64,000 nucleotides of DNA from Clostridiales bacterium (GTDB taxonomy: Bacteria; Bacillota; Clostridia; Christensenellales; Aristaeellaceae), in contig SFNY01000002.1 in assembly GCA_004554085.1 (NCBI GenBank), positions 1 to 64,000 on the forward strand, given 5' to 3'. The position numbers and the translations under genes are program-made. How positions within the stretch are numbered: position 1 is the stretch's first letter; every line of letters starts with the position of its first letter. This document shows, one piece after another, positions 42,494 to 50,766 of the stretch. The notes under the pieces are model-generated. The model was not told the origin of the DNA. It ran no database searches and saw only the letters and a program-made list of their open reading frames with translations.

Positions 42494-44205
42494 AGCATAA
42501 CCCCAAGGTTGTTTCCATCGACCGCAGTGCGGCCTACGTGCACCATCGCGCGATGAAGAACCGCCGGGACAACAATCCCGTGGACGCGCTGGAGCTGCTG
42601 CGCAGCGCGGTGGAGCAGTCCCCGGAGAACCGGGAATACAAGCTGGATCTGGCGGAGATGTACTGCGAGATGGGCTGTCACGAGCAGTCCAACCGCATTC
42701 TGCTGGATCTGCTCGCGGAGAAGAACGCGCCGGCGGAGTGCTACTATGGGCTGGCGCTGAACCAGCTGGGCCGCAACGAGATGGATTCCGCCCGGCGCGC
42801 GCTGTCGCTGTACCGCAGCCACGCCGGAGGCGGGGAGTACGCCGAGGACGCGCTGGATCTGACGGAGGAGATCTACCTCTACGACGCGCTGAAGCGTCCG
42901 CTGGATCGCCGCCGGGGCAGGGCCGCGCAGATCGCCGAGAAGGCCTGCGGCGCGCTCCGGGAGGACGATGTGGAGAAGGCGCGCAGGCTGTTCGAGCGCA
43001 GCCTGGAGATGGATGCGAACCAGCCGGAGATGCGGGCGCTGTACGCCATGGCGCTGCGCATGGGCGGTGCGGACGGCAAGGCGGTGGAGCAGGCGCGCCT
43101 GAGCGTCTCGGGCGCGGAGCCCAGCGTGCGCGCGCTGTGCGTGGCGGCGCAGGTGCTGTACCTATGCGGCGATCGGAGCGAGGCGCTGGAGCTGGCCGAG
43201 CGGGCCATCGCGCAGCGCCCCGACGGTGTGGAGCTGCGGCTGATGATCTTTGCGCTGTCGGAGCTGGGCATGTACGCCGAGGCGGCGGACGCGGTGCGCC
43301 TGGCGCTTCAGGAGACGCCCCACGACAAGGGCCTGCTGCACATGCGTGCGGTGCTGCTGCACCGCACGGGCGCGGAGGACAATCAGGTGGAGCGCTTCTG
43401 GCGGCGCATCCTGCGCATCGACCCGGACGACAGCGTGGCGCGCTACTATCAGGAGCTGGCCGCGCGCAACGAGCTTGACAGCATCAAGCCGGAGCTGATC
43501 TACGAGGTTCCTGCGGAGGAATACCGCAGGCGGCTGATGCAGATCGCCGAGAAGCTGAGCGAGGGCCTGGACGTGGCCGCGGAGCTGTGGCGCAGGGATC
43601 GGGACTTCCGAACGCTGCTGATCTGGGCGGTGGGCACCGGCAACGAGAACTGCGGCCGCGCCGCCATCATGGTGATCGCCGCCGCCGGGGACGGGGAGTC
43701 CGAGAGCGCCATGCGGGAGCTGCTGTACCGGGGCGACGTGCCGATGTCGGTCAAGCTCCACGGCGTGCTGTTTCTCAGGCTGCGGGGGGCGGACATGGGC
43801 AGGCTGATGCCGCCGGACATGGACGCGATGGACGGCCTGTTGCCGGAGGCGGAGGGCGTGCTGGCGGGCATGCCGGTGGGCGAGCGCCAGCTGGTGCGCT
43901 TTGCGGACGAGGTGCTCTCCCAGGCGTACGGCATGGAGGCGCTCTCGGCGCTGGCGCTGCTCTGGAAGGGCTATCGGGGCGCATGCGGCCGGAACGATCC
44001 GCTGGTGTGCACCCAGGAGGCCGCTGCGGCGCTGGCCTGGAACTATCTCTTGCAGCACGGCAGGCACGTCTCCGTGGAGAAGCTGGCGCGGGAGTTTGCC
44101 TGCAAGCCCCGGCGCATGGTGTTCTACGCGCGCCACATGGCCTCGGTGCTGGAGTGCTACGAGGATGCGAACACAGAACAGGATAATGAAGATGAAGATC
44201 ATTGA
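42490..44205 (+). CDS. TPR-repeat protein of unknown function
   Basis: This 571-residue soluble protein is made mainly of tetratricopeptide-like helix pairs (recognisable at about 30-65, 70-105, 160-195, 225-260, 275-330). The C-terminal third (about 350-571) is helical without clear repeats. I see no signal sequence or catalytic motif. It is coupled to hslO through an ATGA overlap (GGAGG site), and its end overlaps the next gene. A scaffold role next to a chaperone is plausible but unproven. Confidence 0.75.
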   Translation: MKHNPKVVSIDRSAAYVHHRAMKNRRDNNPVDALELLRSAVEQSPENREYKLDLAEMYCEMGCHEQSNRILLDLLAEKNAPAECYYGLALNQLGRNEMDSARRALSLYRSHAGGGEYAEDALDLTEEIYLYDALKRPLDRRRGRAAQIAEKACGALREDDVEKARRLFERSLEMDANQPEMRALYAMALRMGGADGKAVEQARLSVSGAEPSVRALCVAAQVLYLCGDRSEALELAERAIAQRPDGVELRLMIFALSELGMYAEAADAVRLALQETPHDKGLLHMRAVLLHRTGAEDNQVERFWRRILRIDPDDSVARYYQELAARNELDSIKPELIYEVPAEEYRRRLMQIAEKLSEGLDVAAELWRRDRDFRTLLIWAVGTGNENCGRAAIMVIAAAGDGESESAMRELLYRGDVPMSVKLHGVLFLRLRGADMGRLMPPDMDAMDGLLPEAEGVLAGMPVGERQLVRFADEVLSQAYGMEALSALALLWKGYRGACGRNDPLVCTQEAAAALAWNYLLQHGRHVSVEKLAREFACKPRRMVFYARHMASVLECYEDANTEQDNEDEDH

Positions 44206-45010
44206 TTTTGACGCAAGGTTTTTTGAATTCGCCCGCAAATGGGTGGCGGCCCACCCGGGACTTACTGAGGAGCAGGTGGAGAACAGCTACAACAGCATGA
44301 TGGAGGAGTGGATCAACGCTCCTGCGGACTGGCTGGAGGGCGCGAGTCCTGCGACCTACTTCGAGCGCTATACCAGCGCTTCCGAGCTGATCGCGCTGAT
44401 GCGGGGCTACTTCGACAAGAAGATCAACCTGCCCGAGCCGCTGTACGCGCGCATCGTGGAAAGGGGCGCGGACTGCGCGCCGCTGCTGCGCTCGCTCCTC
44501 GCCGACGAACATCAGAGCGAGGAACTGCGCGCGGAGGCCATGGGCATGCTGCGGGACGTCGGCGATACGGATGCGGACGAGCTGCTAATCGGCATGGTCG
44601 TCGGCGCGCAGGAGCAGAGCGAGCTCAGCGACCTGGCGGCAGACGTGCTCTCCGGCCGGGACGCGGCGACGGCAAAAAAGCTGCTGGACGCCTATCCGGG
44701 CGCGCCGGAGCACGCGCAGACGCTGATTCTGGATATTTGCTGCAATTTTCCGGGAGATGCGCGCATATGTGATTATCTGATCCGGCGGCTGAAAAACATG
44801 CCGGAGCAGCGCGCGCTGAACGCCTCGCTGCTGGCCAAGCTGGGCGATCCCAGGGCCCTCGAGCCGCTTCAGCAGATGCTGAACCTCTTCGACCTGCGGT
44901 ATCTGGACTACATCGAGCTGCGCGACGCGGTTGAAGCGCTGGGCGGCGACGCGGGCGAGGATCGCAGCTTCTACGGCGACCCGGATTTCGAGGCGCTGCG
45001 CAATCTTTGA
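44192..45010 (+). CDS. HEAT-repeat-like protein of unknown function
   Basis: This 272-residue protein shows HEAT-like alpha repeats (about 95-130, 130-165, 165-205, 205-250) with the typical pattern of ELRAEAMGMLRDVGD and QRALNASLLAKLGDPRALEPL. The N-terminal 90 residues are helical with a SEC-C-neighbour-like look but no metal motif. The ATG at 44192 is eight bases after AGGA; an ATG at 44186 is too close. It overlaps the TPR gene by 14 bases. Confidence 0.7.
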   Translation: MKIIDFDARFFEFARKWVAAHPGLTEEQVENSYNSMMEEWINAPADWLEGASPATYFERYTSASELIALMRGYFDKKINLPEPLYARIVERGADCAPLLRSLLADEHQSEELRAEAMGMLRDVGDTDADELLIGMVVGAQEQSELSDLAADVLSGRDAATAKKLLDAYPGAPEHAQTLILDICCNFPGDARICDYLIRRLKNMPEQRALNASLLAKLGDPRALEPLQQMLNLFDLRYLDYIELRDAVEALGGDAGEDRSFYGDPDFEALRNL

Positions 45011-45039
45011 CCCACATTTCGAGACAGGGAGGAAGCGCG

Positions 45040-46074
45040 ATGTATTGTGGACAATGCGGCAAGAAGGTCATGGAAAACATGCTGTTCTGCCCCTTCTGCG
45101 GCGCGCCGATCGTGATTCCCGATCAGGATGCGCCCGCTCCGAGCGCGCCGGAGGCCGGAGCCAGGCCGGAAGCGCCGCGCCCGGAGAACGTAGACAGCCC
45201 GCCTGAGCAGCGCCCGGAGCCTGCCGCGCCGGTGAGCCTGTTTGACGCTGTGGAGCGGCCTGCAAAGCCGTCCGTGCCGAATCAGGTGCCGGTGGAGGAG
45301 TTTGAACCGCTGCGCTTTGACTTTGACGCGCCGGATGCGGAGGGAGAAGCCGAGCCCGCGCCGGAGCCGGAAGCGGAGCCTGCGCCCGCCGTGGAGGACG
45401 TGCCCGAGCCGCCCGCTCCCCCGAAGCGCAGGAGCGCGCCGACGCGCCCGGAGAACCACCGCAGCCGCAGCGCCAACACCTACATCCCGGTCAAGGACAT
45501 GGATCTGGATGACATCTTCATGGACGGCGGGGACGAGGACGACGAATACGACGTGGACGAGGACTACGGCGATCCCTACGAGGATGACTTCGACTACGAG
45601 GAGCCGGAGTCCGGCAGCTTCTTCCAGCGGCACATCCGGGGCATCGTCGCGCTGATTCTGATGCTGATTCTGCTGGTGGTGTGCGCGGCCTGGGGCATCT
45701 CGCCCAATGGTCAGCGGGTGCTGGCGCAGGTGAACCTCGCCTGGTCGGCGGAGGCCTACGCGGATCTGGGCTACGAGGCCTATCAGAAGGACTCCGATTT
45801 GCTGGCCGCGCGCTACTATGAAAAGGCGCTGAACCGCGAGCCGGACAACTACGAGTACGCCCACAGCGCCATGGTGGCCTACTATGAGGCGGACAAGCTG
45901 GATTCCGCCGCCGCCATGCTGAAGAAGTGCGTGGACCTGGATCCGGACAATCCCGAGCCCTACGAGGAGCTGCTGATCCTCTATCCGGATCCGGAGACGC
46001 GGCCCTGGGACATCTCGGAGCTGATCCGCATGGGCTATCAGCGCACGGGCGCGCAGTCGCTGAAGCAGGAATAA
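45040..46074 (+). CDS. Zinc-ribbon, membrane-anchored TPR protein
   Basis: This 344-residue protein begins with a double-CxxC zinc ribbon (MYCGQCGKKV ... FCPFCGAPI), then a long disordered proline/glutamate-rich and strongly acidic stretch (about 30-200), one membrane span (about 210-232, GIVALILMLILLVVCAAWGI), and a C-terminal TPR domain (about 245-330). With the ribbon inside, the TPR part would be outside. Zinc-ribbon plus span plus TPR proteins are widespread in Firmicutes without assigned function. AGGGAGGA ribosome site. Confidence 0.75.
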   Translation: MYCGQCGKKVMENMLFCPFCGAPIVIPDQDAPAPSAPEAGARPEAPRPENVDSPPEQRPEPAAPVSLFDAVERPAKPSVPNQVPVEEFEPLRFDFDAPDAEGEAEPAPEPEAEPAPAVEDVPEPPAPPKRRSAPTRPENHRSRSANTYIPVKDMDLDDIFMDGGDEDDEYDVDEDYGDPYEDDFDYEEPESGSFFQRHIRGIVALILMLILLVVCAAWGISPNGQRVLAQVNLAWSAEAYADLGYEAYQKDSDLLAARYYEKALNREPDNYEYAHSAMVAYYEADKLDSAAAMLKKCVDLDPDNPEPYEELLILYPDPETRPWDISELIRMGYQRTGAQSLKQE

Positions 46075-46135
46075 GCTGGCTGCATGGAGTCCGCCCTGCG
46101 GGGAGATGCTGAATCCCGGAAGGGAGGAATTCGGC

Positions 46136-46351
46136 ATGCTGAAGCAGCATAATAAGGACAGCTTTGAGGAGACGGAGTTCGTCGCCAGCGCCACCGAGTG
46201 CACAGGCCTGTTTCCGGCGCTCCCGGTGGACGACCCGGAGGCGGAGGAGGACATGGCGCGGCTTTACGCCGTGCACGCACCCATCACGAAGGAAGAGGAA
46301 GCGCGGATAAAATGCGAAGAAGGAGCACAAGAGCGACGGTTACGACGCTGA
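46136..46351 (+). CDS. Small acidic protein, 71 residues, unknown
   Basis: This short ORF encodes an acidic, probably soluble 71-residue protein (EETEFVASATECTG..., EEDMARLYAVHAPI). I do not recognise it. A strong AGGGAGGA site lies seven bases before the ATG at 46136, and it follows the zinc-ribbon gene by 61 bp. Its end overlaps the next small ORF by 40 bases in another frame. Confidence 0.6.
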   Translation: MLKQHNKDSFEETEFVASATECTGLFPALPVDDPEAEEDMARLYAVHAPITKEEEARIKCEEGAQERRLRR

Positions 46352-46473
46352 TCATCGCGGGCGCATTGGTGATCGCGCTGCTGATTGCCGGCACGATTCT
46401 GCGCATGCATACCCACGATATGAGCTTTGCCGGGGCGTTCAAATCGTTCGTCTCGGATGCATTCCGGTTCTGA
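46312..46473 (+). CDS. Small membrane protein, 53 residues, unknown
   Basis: This 53-residue ORF has a basic start (MRRRSTR), one membrane span (about 8-31, ATVTTLIIAGALVIALLIAGTI split around residue 18) and a short outer tail. The ribosome site is weak (AGGAAG at a long distance), so it may depend on coupling with the overlapping upstream ORF. Function unknown. Confidence 0.5.
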   Translation: MRRRSTRATVTTLIIAGALVIALLIAGTILRMHTHDMSFAGAFKSFVSDAFRF

Positions 46474-46503
46474 TCACCCATTTCGACATACAGGAGGACG
46501 AAC

Positions 46504-47220
46504 ATGAGCAACATACCGACCCCCCACATCAACGCAAAGGAAGGGGACTTTGCAAGAACCGTACTGATGCCCGGCGATCCGCTGCGCGCGAAGTACATTG
46601 CCGAGCACTATCTGGAGAACGCACAGCTGGTGAACAACGTGCGCGGCGTGCAGGGCTACACGGGTGAATACAAGGGCAAGCGCGTCTCCGTGATGGCCTC
46701 CGGCATGGGCATGCCCTCCATCGGCATCTATTCCTACGAGCTGTACAACTACTACGGCGTGGAGAACATCATCCGCGTGGGTTCCGCAGGCGCGATGAGC
46801 GACAAGCTGAAGCTGCGCGACATCGTGGCGGGCATGAGCGCCTACACCACCTCCAACTACGGCTACCAGTTCGGCTTCGACGGCACGCTGGCGCCCTGCT
46901 GCTCCTACGAGCTGCTGACCAAGGCGGTGGAGGCGGGTAAGCGCCTGGGCCAGCCCATCGTGCCCGGACCGGTGTTCTCCAGCGACTGCTTCTACGAGCA
47001 GGGCGGCTACGAGACCGCCGCCGGAAAGCTGATGAAGCTGGGCGTGCTCTGCGTGGAGATGGAGGCCTACGCGCTGTATCTGAACGCGGCGGCTGCGGGC
47101 AAGAACGCGCTGGCGCTGCTGACCATCTCGGACAGCATCGTCACCGGCGAGGCGCTTCCGGCGGAGGATCGCCAGAATACCTTCACCAAGATGATGGAGA
47201 TCGCGCTGGAGATCGCCTGA
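46504..47220 (+). CDS. deoD: Purine-nucleoside phosphorylase DeoD
   Basis: DeoD cleaves purine (deoxy)nucleosides with phosphate for salvage. The 238-residue protein has the trimeric/hexameric PNP family motifs: an N-terminal PHINAKEGDFA, the phosphate site VLMPGDPLRAKYIAE and RVGSAGAM, VCVEMEAYAL with the ribose-binding Glu, and the catalytic aspartate in SDSIVTGE. GGAGG ribosome site. It is 31 bp downstream of the small membrane ORF and ends at a clear terminator. Confidence 0.96.
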   Translation: MSNIPTPHINAKEGDFARTVLMPGDPLRAKYIAEHYLENAQLVNNVRGVQGYTGEYKGKRVSVMASGMGMPSIGIYSYELYNYYGVENIIRVGSAGAMSDKLKLRDIVAGMSAYTTSNYGYQFGFDGTLAPCCSYELLTKAVEAGKRLGQPIVPGPVFSSDCFYEQGGYETAAGKLMKLGVLCVEMEAYALYLNAAAAGKNALALLTISDSIVTGEALPAEDRQNTFTKMMEIALEIA

Positions 47221-47239
47221 TCGATTCAAAACTTTTGCG

Positions 47240-47267
47240 AGGGGTGCAAACGCTGGTTTGCGCCCCT
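47240..47267 (+). terminator. deoD terminator
   Basis: AGGGGTGCAAAC and GTTTGCGCCCCT pair with one GU around GCTG, shortly after the deoD stop. Confidence 0.75.
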
Positions 47268-47321
47268 GCGCTTTGTGTGGGATTGTGAAGAAAGTTCCTT
47301 TCACATTTCCGATAAGTTTGC

Positions 47322-47350
47322 TTGCATATTTTTCACATTCGTCGTATAAT
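47322..47350 (+). promoter_or_regulatory. Promoter of the MalY/PatB-like gene
   Basis: TTGCAT (47322-47327), 17-bp spacer, TATAAT (47345-47350); ATG is 31 bp downstream. Confidence 0.8.
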
Positions 47351-47380
47351 AGAGCGTATGAGTTTTTAGGAGGCTGGGCT

Positions 47381-48568
47381 ATGAACAGCTTTTATCGTCA
47401 ATATCTGGATGCAGAGGTGGATCGCAGGGGCACGAACTGCGAGAAGTGGGATCGCTGCGGGGAGTATTTTGGCCGCGAAAACCTGCTGCCCATGTGGGTG
47501 GCGGACATGGACTTCCGCACCGCGCCCGCAATTGCCGAGGCCATTGCAAAGCGCGCGGAGCACGCGATCTATGGTTATACGGAGAATTCGGCCGAGGAAA
47601 AGCGGGCGGAGCAGGGCTGGCTGAAGCGCCGCTACGGTCTGGAGGTGGATTCCGACTGGATCCTCTACAGCCCGGGCGTGGTGGACAGCATCTATTTCTG
47701 CGTGCGCGCGCTGACGGAGGCGGGCGATCAGGTCGTGATTCAGCCGCCGGTGTACGGTCCGTTCTTCCGCGCGGTGCGCCTGTTTGATCGCACGCTGGTG
47801 GAGAATCCGCTGCTGCGCACGGAGCGCGGCTGGGAGATGGACTACGATCTGCTGGAGAAGCAGTTTGCCGACGGCGCGAAGCTGATGATCCTCTGCAACC
47901 CCCACAACCCGGTGGGGCGCGTCTGGCGGCGCGATGAGCTTCAGCGCCTGGTGGATCTGGCGGCGCGCTATGGCGTGATCGTTGTCTCGGACGAGATTCA
48001 CGCGGACTTCAACCTGGGCGCAACGCCCCACACCCGCATTCTGAGCCTTGCGCACAGCGAGAACTGCGTGATGCTCACCTCGGCCACCAAGTCCTTCAAC
48101 CTGGCTGGCCTGCGCCAGTCCTCCGCGATCATCCCGAACGCGGAGCTGCGCGAGAAGGTCAAGGCGGAAATCACCCGCGCCCACACGGGCACGCCGAACA
48201 TCTTCGGCGCCATCGCCCAGACCGCCGCCTACAACTGCGGCGACGAGTGGATGGACGCGGTGGTGGAGTACATCCGGGAGAACCGGGACTTCGCCGTGGA
48301 CTTCATCCGCAGCCGCATCCCGCAGATTCACTGCGAGCCCCAGGAGGGCAGCTACCTGATGTGGCTGGACTGCCGGGAGGTTGGCGTGTCCCACGAGGAA
48401 TTCTTCCGCAGGCTGGTGCAGGACGCGGGCGTGGCGCTGAACAGCGGCATGGACTACGGCGGGGAGGTCGGTCGCGGCTACTTCCGCTTCAATCTCGCAA
48501 CGCGTCGGGCGAATGTGGAGCTGGCGCTTCAGAAAATTGAGAAAATGGTACGGAGCATGAACGCGTGA
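47381..48568 (+). CDS. MalY/PatB-family pyridoxal enzyme (cystathionine beta-lyase type)
   Basis: This 395-residue fold-type I PLP protein belongs to the MalY/PatB aminotransferase-like family, which breaks C-S bonds in cystathionine or cysteine. Typical blocks are PMWVADMDFRTAPAI, YGYTEN, ILYSPGVV, LCNPHNPVGRVW, SDEIHADF and the PLP lysine in SATKSFNLAGL; the C-terminal FRFNLATRR holds the carboxylate-binding arginine. TAGGAGG ribosome site before ATG 47381. It overlaps the exonuclease gene by four bases (GTGA). Confidence 0.92.
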   Translation: MNSFYRQYLDAEVDRRGTNCEKWDRCGEYFGRENLLPMWVADMDFRTAPAIAEAIAKRAEHAIYGYTENSAEEKRAEQGWLKRRYGLEVDSDWILYSPGVVDSIYFCVRALTEAGDQVVIQPPVYGPFFRAVRLFDRTLVENPLLRTERGWEMDYDLLEKQFADGAKLMILCNPHNPVGRVWRRDELQRLVDLAARYGVIVVSDEIHADFNLGATPHTRILSLAHSENCVMLTSATKSFNLAGLRQSSAIIPNAELREKVKAEITRAHTGTPNIFGAIAQTAAYNCGDEWMDAVVEYIRENRDFAVDFIRSRIPQIHCEPQEGSYLMWLDCREVGVSHEEFFRRLVQDAGVALNSGMDYGGEVGRGYFRFNLATRRANVELALQKIEKMVRSMNA

Positions 48569-49164
48569 TTAGTTTCAAGAACCTGTTTAAGAAGCCGGAC
48601 AAGTGGATTTCGGTGGACGTGGAGCTGGACGGCAATCGCCCGAGCCGCATCATCCAGCTGTCCTATCTCATCATCGAGGGGCGCAAGGTGCGCGGCAAGA
48701 ACTTCTACTTCGCCGCAAAGAGCATCAACCGCTACGCCCGCAAGGTGCACGGCCTGGGCGTGTATGAGCTGCGCAAGCTCTCGGGCGGCGACGTGTTCGC
48801 CTATCACGCGGATGAAATCTACCGCGATTTTCAGGACTGCAAGCTGGTGATCGGCCACGACGTGGGCGGCGACCTGCGCTACATCCGCAGTGAATTCGCC
48901 CGCATCGGCGTGAAATTCCCGGATTATCCCATCTTCTGCACGCTGAAGCACTACACCGAGGAGGCCCACATCCCCCTCAAGCAGAACCCGAAGGTGCTCA
49001 AGCCCCCGAAGCTGGAGGAGCTCTGCCAGCACTTCGGACTCTCCCAGAATTTCATCTCCGCCAAGTGCCAGAAGTGGTACGGCGGAGGCGACCACGCCCA
49101 CGACGCCCGCTTTGACGCGGCGGCTGCCTATCTTTGCATGTTGGTGGGCGAAAAGATGGCCTGA
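48565..49164 (+). CDS. DnaQ-like 3'-5' exonuclease
   Basis: This 199-residue protein has a DEDD exonuclease fold: ExoI aspartate and glutamate in SVDVEL (D18, E20), the ExoII block VIGHDVGGDL, and the ExoIII block HAHDARFDAAAAYL. The order and spacing match DnaQ-like proofreading or RNA exonucleases. It has no polymerase or BRCT part, so it is a free-standing nuclease of unknown target. The GTG start overlaps the stop of the previous gene. GC content and codon use look like the neighbours. Confidence 0.82.
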   Translation: MISFKNLFKKPDKWISVDVELDGNRPSRIIQLSYLIIEGRKVRGKNFYFAAKSINRYARKVHGLGVYELRKLSGGDVFAYHADEIYRDFQDCKLVIGHDVGGDLRYIRSEFARIGVKFPDYPIFCTLKHYTEEAHIPLKQNPKVLKPPKLEELCQHFGLSQNFISAKCQKWYGGGDHAHDARFDAAAAYLCMLVGEKMA

Positions 49165-49206
49165 ACGGCCCAAAACGAACAATTCAATGAAATCGCAGTT
49201 CAATTC

Positions 49207-49232
49207 ATAGCACAGAAGCAATTCTGTGCTAT
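49207..49232. other. Perfect 11-bp hairpin with GCAA tetraloop
   Basis: ATAGCACAGAA and TTCTGTGCTAT pair exactly around GCAA (49218-49221), a stable GNRA loop. It comes 42 bp after the exonuclease stop and runs into the first tandem repeat unit; it could end the upstream transcript or be part of the repeat structure. Confidence 0.65.
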
Positions 49233-49363
49233 AATGTTGATTAGGCAAGCCGGAGGCTTGGCCGGGTCGCTCACGCTTGCGGGAGCGACAATCAAGCTAT
49301 AATGTTGATTAGGCAAGCCGGAGGCTTGGCCGGGTCGCTCACGCTTGCGGGAGCGACAATCAA
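49228..49363. repeat. 68-bp tandem direct repeat, two copies, folding as three-way junctions
   Basis: Units 49228-49295 and 49296-49363 are identical, followed by the start of a third. Inside each: a closing stem TTGATT/AATCAA, one hairpin CAAGCC-GGA-GGCTTG, and a second hairpin GTCGCTC/GAGCGAC, together a cloverleaf-like three-way junction. Each unit also starts with TATAAT. The element ends 62 bp before the foldase gene. It is probably an interspersed repeat that has duplicated locally. Confidence 0.75.
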
Positions 49364-49425
49364 GCGATAACTCTATTATACTATGTCCCCATACACGGGA
49401 AATCGCAATATCCGGAGGATGAGAA

Positions 49426-50694
49426 ATGGCAAATCGATACAGAAACAGGCGGATACGCCTGATGTGCATTGTACTGGCCTGCACCACGCTGCTGGGCTGC
49501 GTCTGGGGCGTGATCGGAACGGTGCGTTCGACGCAGCTGAGCCGGGAGCTTGCGGCCATGCGGCTGCTGGCGGAGGAGAACGGCGATCAGAGCCCGTCCT
49601 TTGCAAACGCCTACGATCCCGATGCCATCGCGGCGGAGTTCGACGGCGGCGTGGTAACGGTTGGCGAGGCGGCGGAGGAATATGAGCTGATCGCGTCCTA
49701 CTACGAGATGCTGGGCATGAACATCTCGGAGTACGCCGAGAGCACCAAGCAGGAGATTCTCAACGGCCTGGTGGAGGGGAAGCTGCTGGAGATCAAGGCG
49801 AAGGAGTTCGGCGTGTACGAGCTCAGCGACGCGCGCCGCGCGGAGCTGGAGGCGCAGGTGCGCGCGGAGTACGAGGACAACCTGAACTACTACATGGCCT
49901 TCCGCTACGAGGAGGGCAAGTCCGAGGACGAGGTGCGCAGCGAAACCGAGGCCTATCTGAACGAGAACGGCCTGTCCTACGCGGAGATGCTCGCCTCCGC
50001 CGAGCAGGAGGCCTGGCGCGACAGCCTGTACGAATACGTGACCGCCGATATGACCCTCAGCGACGAGCAGCTGCGCGCGTTCTACGACGAGCAGCTCACC
50101 AGCATGGAGCTGACCTACTCCGCGAGCTACGACGAGTACGAGGCCGATTGCGACGCGGGTCGCACGGTGGTGTGGAACCCGGAGGGCGTGCGCGTGGTGC
50201 AGGCGATCCTGATCGACTTCGACGCGGAGCAGGCCGAGCAGTACGCCAATCTCCAGGCGGAGCTGTCTGCAGGCGATTCCTCGAACATGGATCAGATCGA
50301 GGCGCTGTACCAGAGCCTCACGCCCCGCGCCCAGGAGGCGCTCAGCCGCGCGCAGCAGGGCGAGGACTTCGAGGCGCTGATGTCGGAGTACGGCGGCACG
50401 GGAGAAGCGGGTATCCGCATCTCGGCCAGGAGCAGCATGTACGGAGACGCGGTGCGCGACGCGGCCATGGCGCTGACCAGCGTCGGCGATCTCTCCGGCC
50501 TGGTGGAGTGCGACGAGGGGATCTGCATTCTGCGCTATGCGGGCGACATTGCGCCCGGCGCGGTGCCCTTCGAGGAGGTCAAGGAAAGCCTGCGCGCCAA
50601 CTACGAGGAGGAGATCAAATTCAGCCAGTATAACGCCACGATCTCCCAGTGGATGGAGGCGGCGAACATCCAGTACCACACCGACCGCTTCTAA
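49426..50694 (+). CDS. Parvulin/SurA-like extracytoplasmic peptidyl-prolyl isomerase
   Basis: This 422-residue protein has an N-terminal membrane anchor or signal (about 9-32), a helical SurA-N/PrsA-like chaperone part (about 70-235), and a C-terminal region resembling a parvulin isomerase domain (about 250-390: VVQAILIDF, GEDFEALMSEYG, GDLSGLVECDEGICILRYAG). The N-terminus contains LLGC, close to a lipobox, but the hydrophobic stretch continues past the cysteine, so lipoprotein status is unclear. Role: folding of exported proteins. A strong terminator follows. Confidence 0.8.
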   Translation: MANRYRNRRIRLMCIVLACTTLLGCVWGVIGTVRSTQLSRELAAMRLLAEENGDQSPSFANAYDPDAIAAEFDGGVVTVGEAAEEYELIASYYEMLGMNISEYAESTKQEILNGLVEGKLLEIKAKEFGVYELSDARRAELEAQVRAEYEDNLNYYMAFRYEEGKSEDEVRSETEAYLNENGLSYAEMLASAEQEAWRDSLYEYVTADMTLSDEQLRAFYDEQLTSMELTYSASYDEYEADCDAGRTVVWNPEGVRVVQAILIDFDAEQAEQYANLQAELSAGDSSNMDQIEALYQSLTPRAQEALSRAQQGEDFEALMSEYGGTGEAGIRISARSSMYGDAVRDAAMALTSVGDLSGLVECDEGICILRYAGDIAPGAVPFEEVKESLRANYEEEIKFSQYNATISQWMEAANIQYHTDRF

Positions 50695-50707
50695 GGAAAA
50701 ATGAGCG

Positions 50708-50746
50708 AACCCCTGTGCAGTTCATGTGAATTGCACAGGGGTTTTT
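50708..50746 (+). terminator. Strong rho-independent terminator of the foldase gene
   Basis: AACCCCTGTGCAGTTCA pairs with TGAATTGCACAGGGGTT, followed by TTTTT at 50742-50746; also usable from the minus strand for the operon on the other side. Confidence 0.9.
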
Positions 50747-50766
50747 CGATGATGAAATGTGCGTCC

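Noticed and set aside
49228..49363. CRISPR array
   Set aside because: The two units are contiguous with no unique spacers, and no cas genes are near.
49200..49559. 119-residue minus-strand ORF over the tandem repeat
   Set aside because: It only reads through the 68-bp repeat and gives a repeated meaningless peptide.
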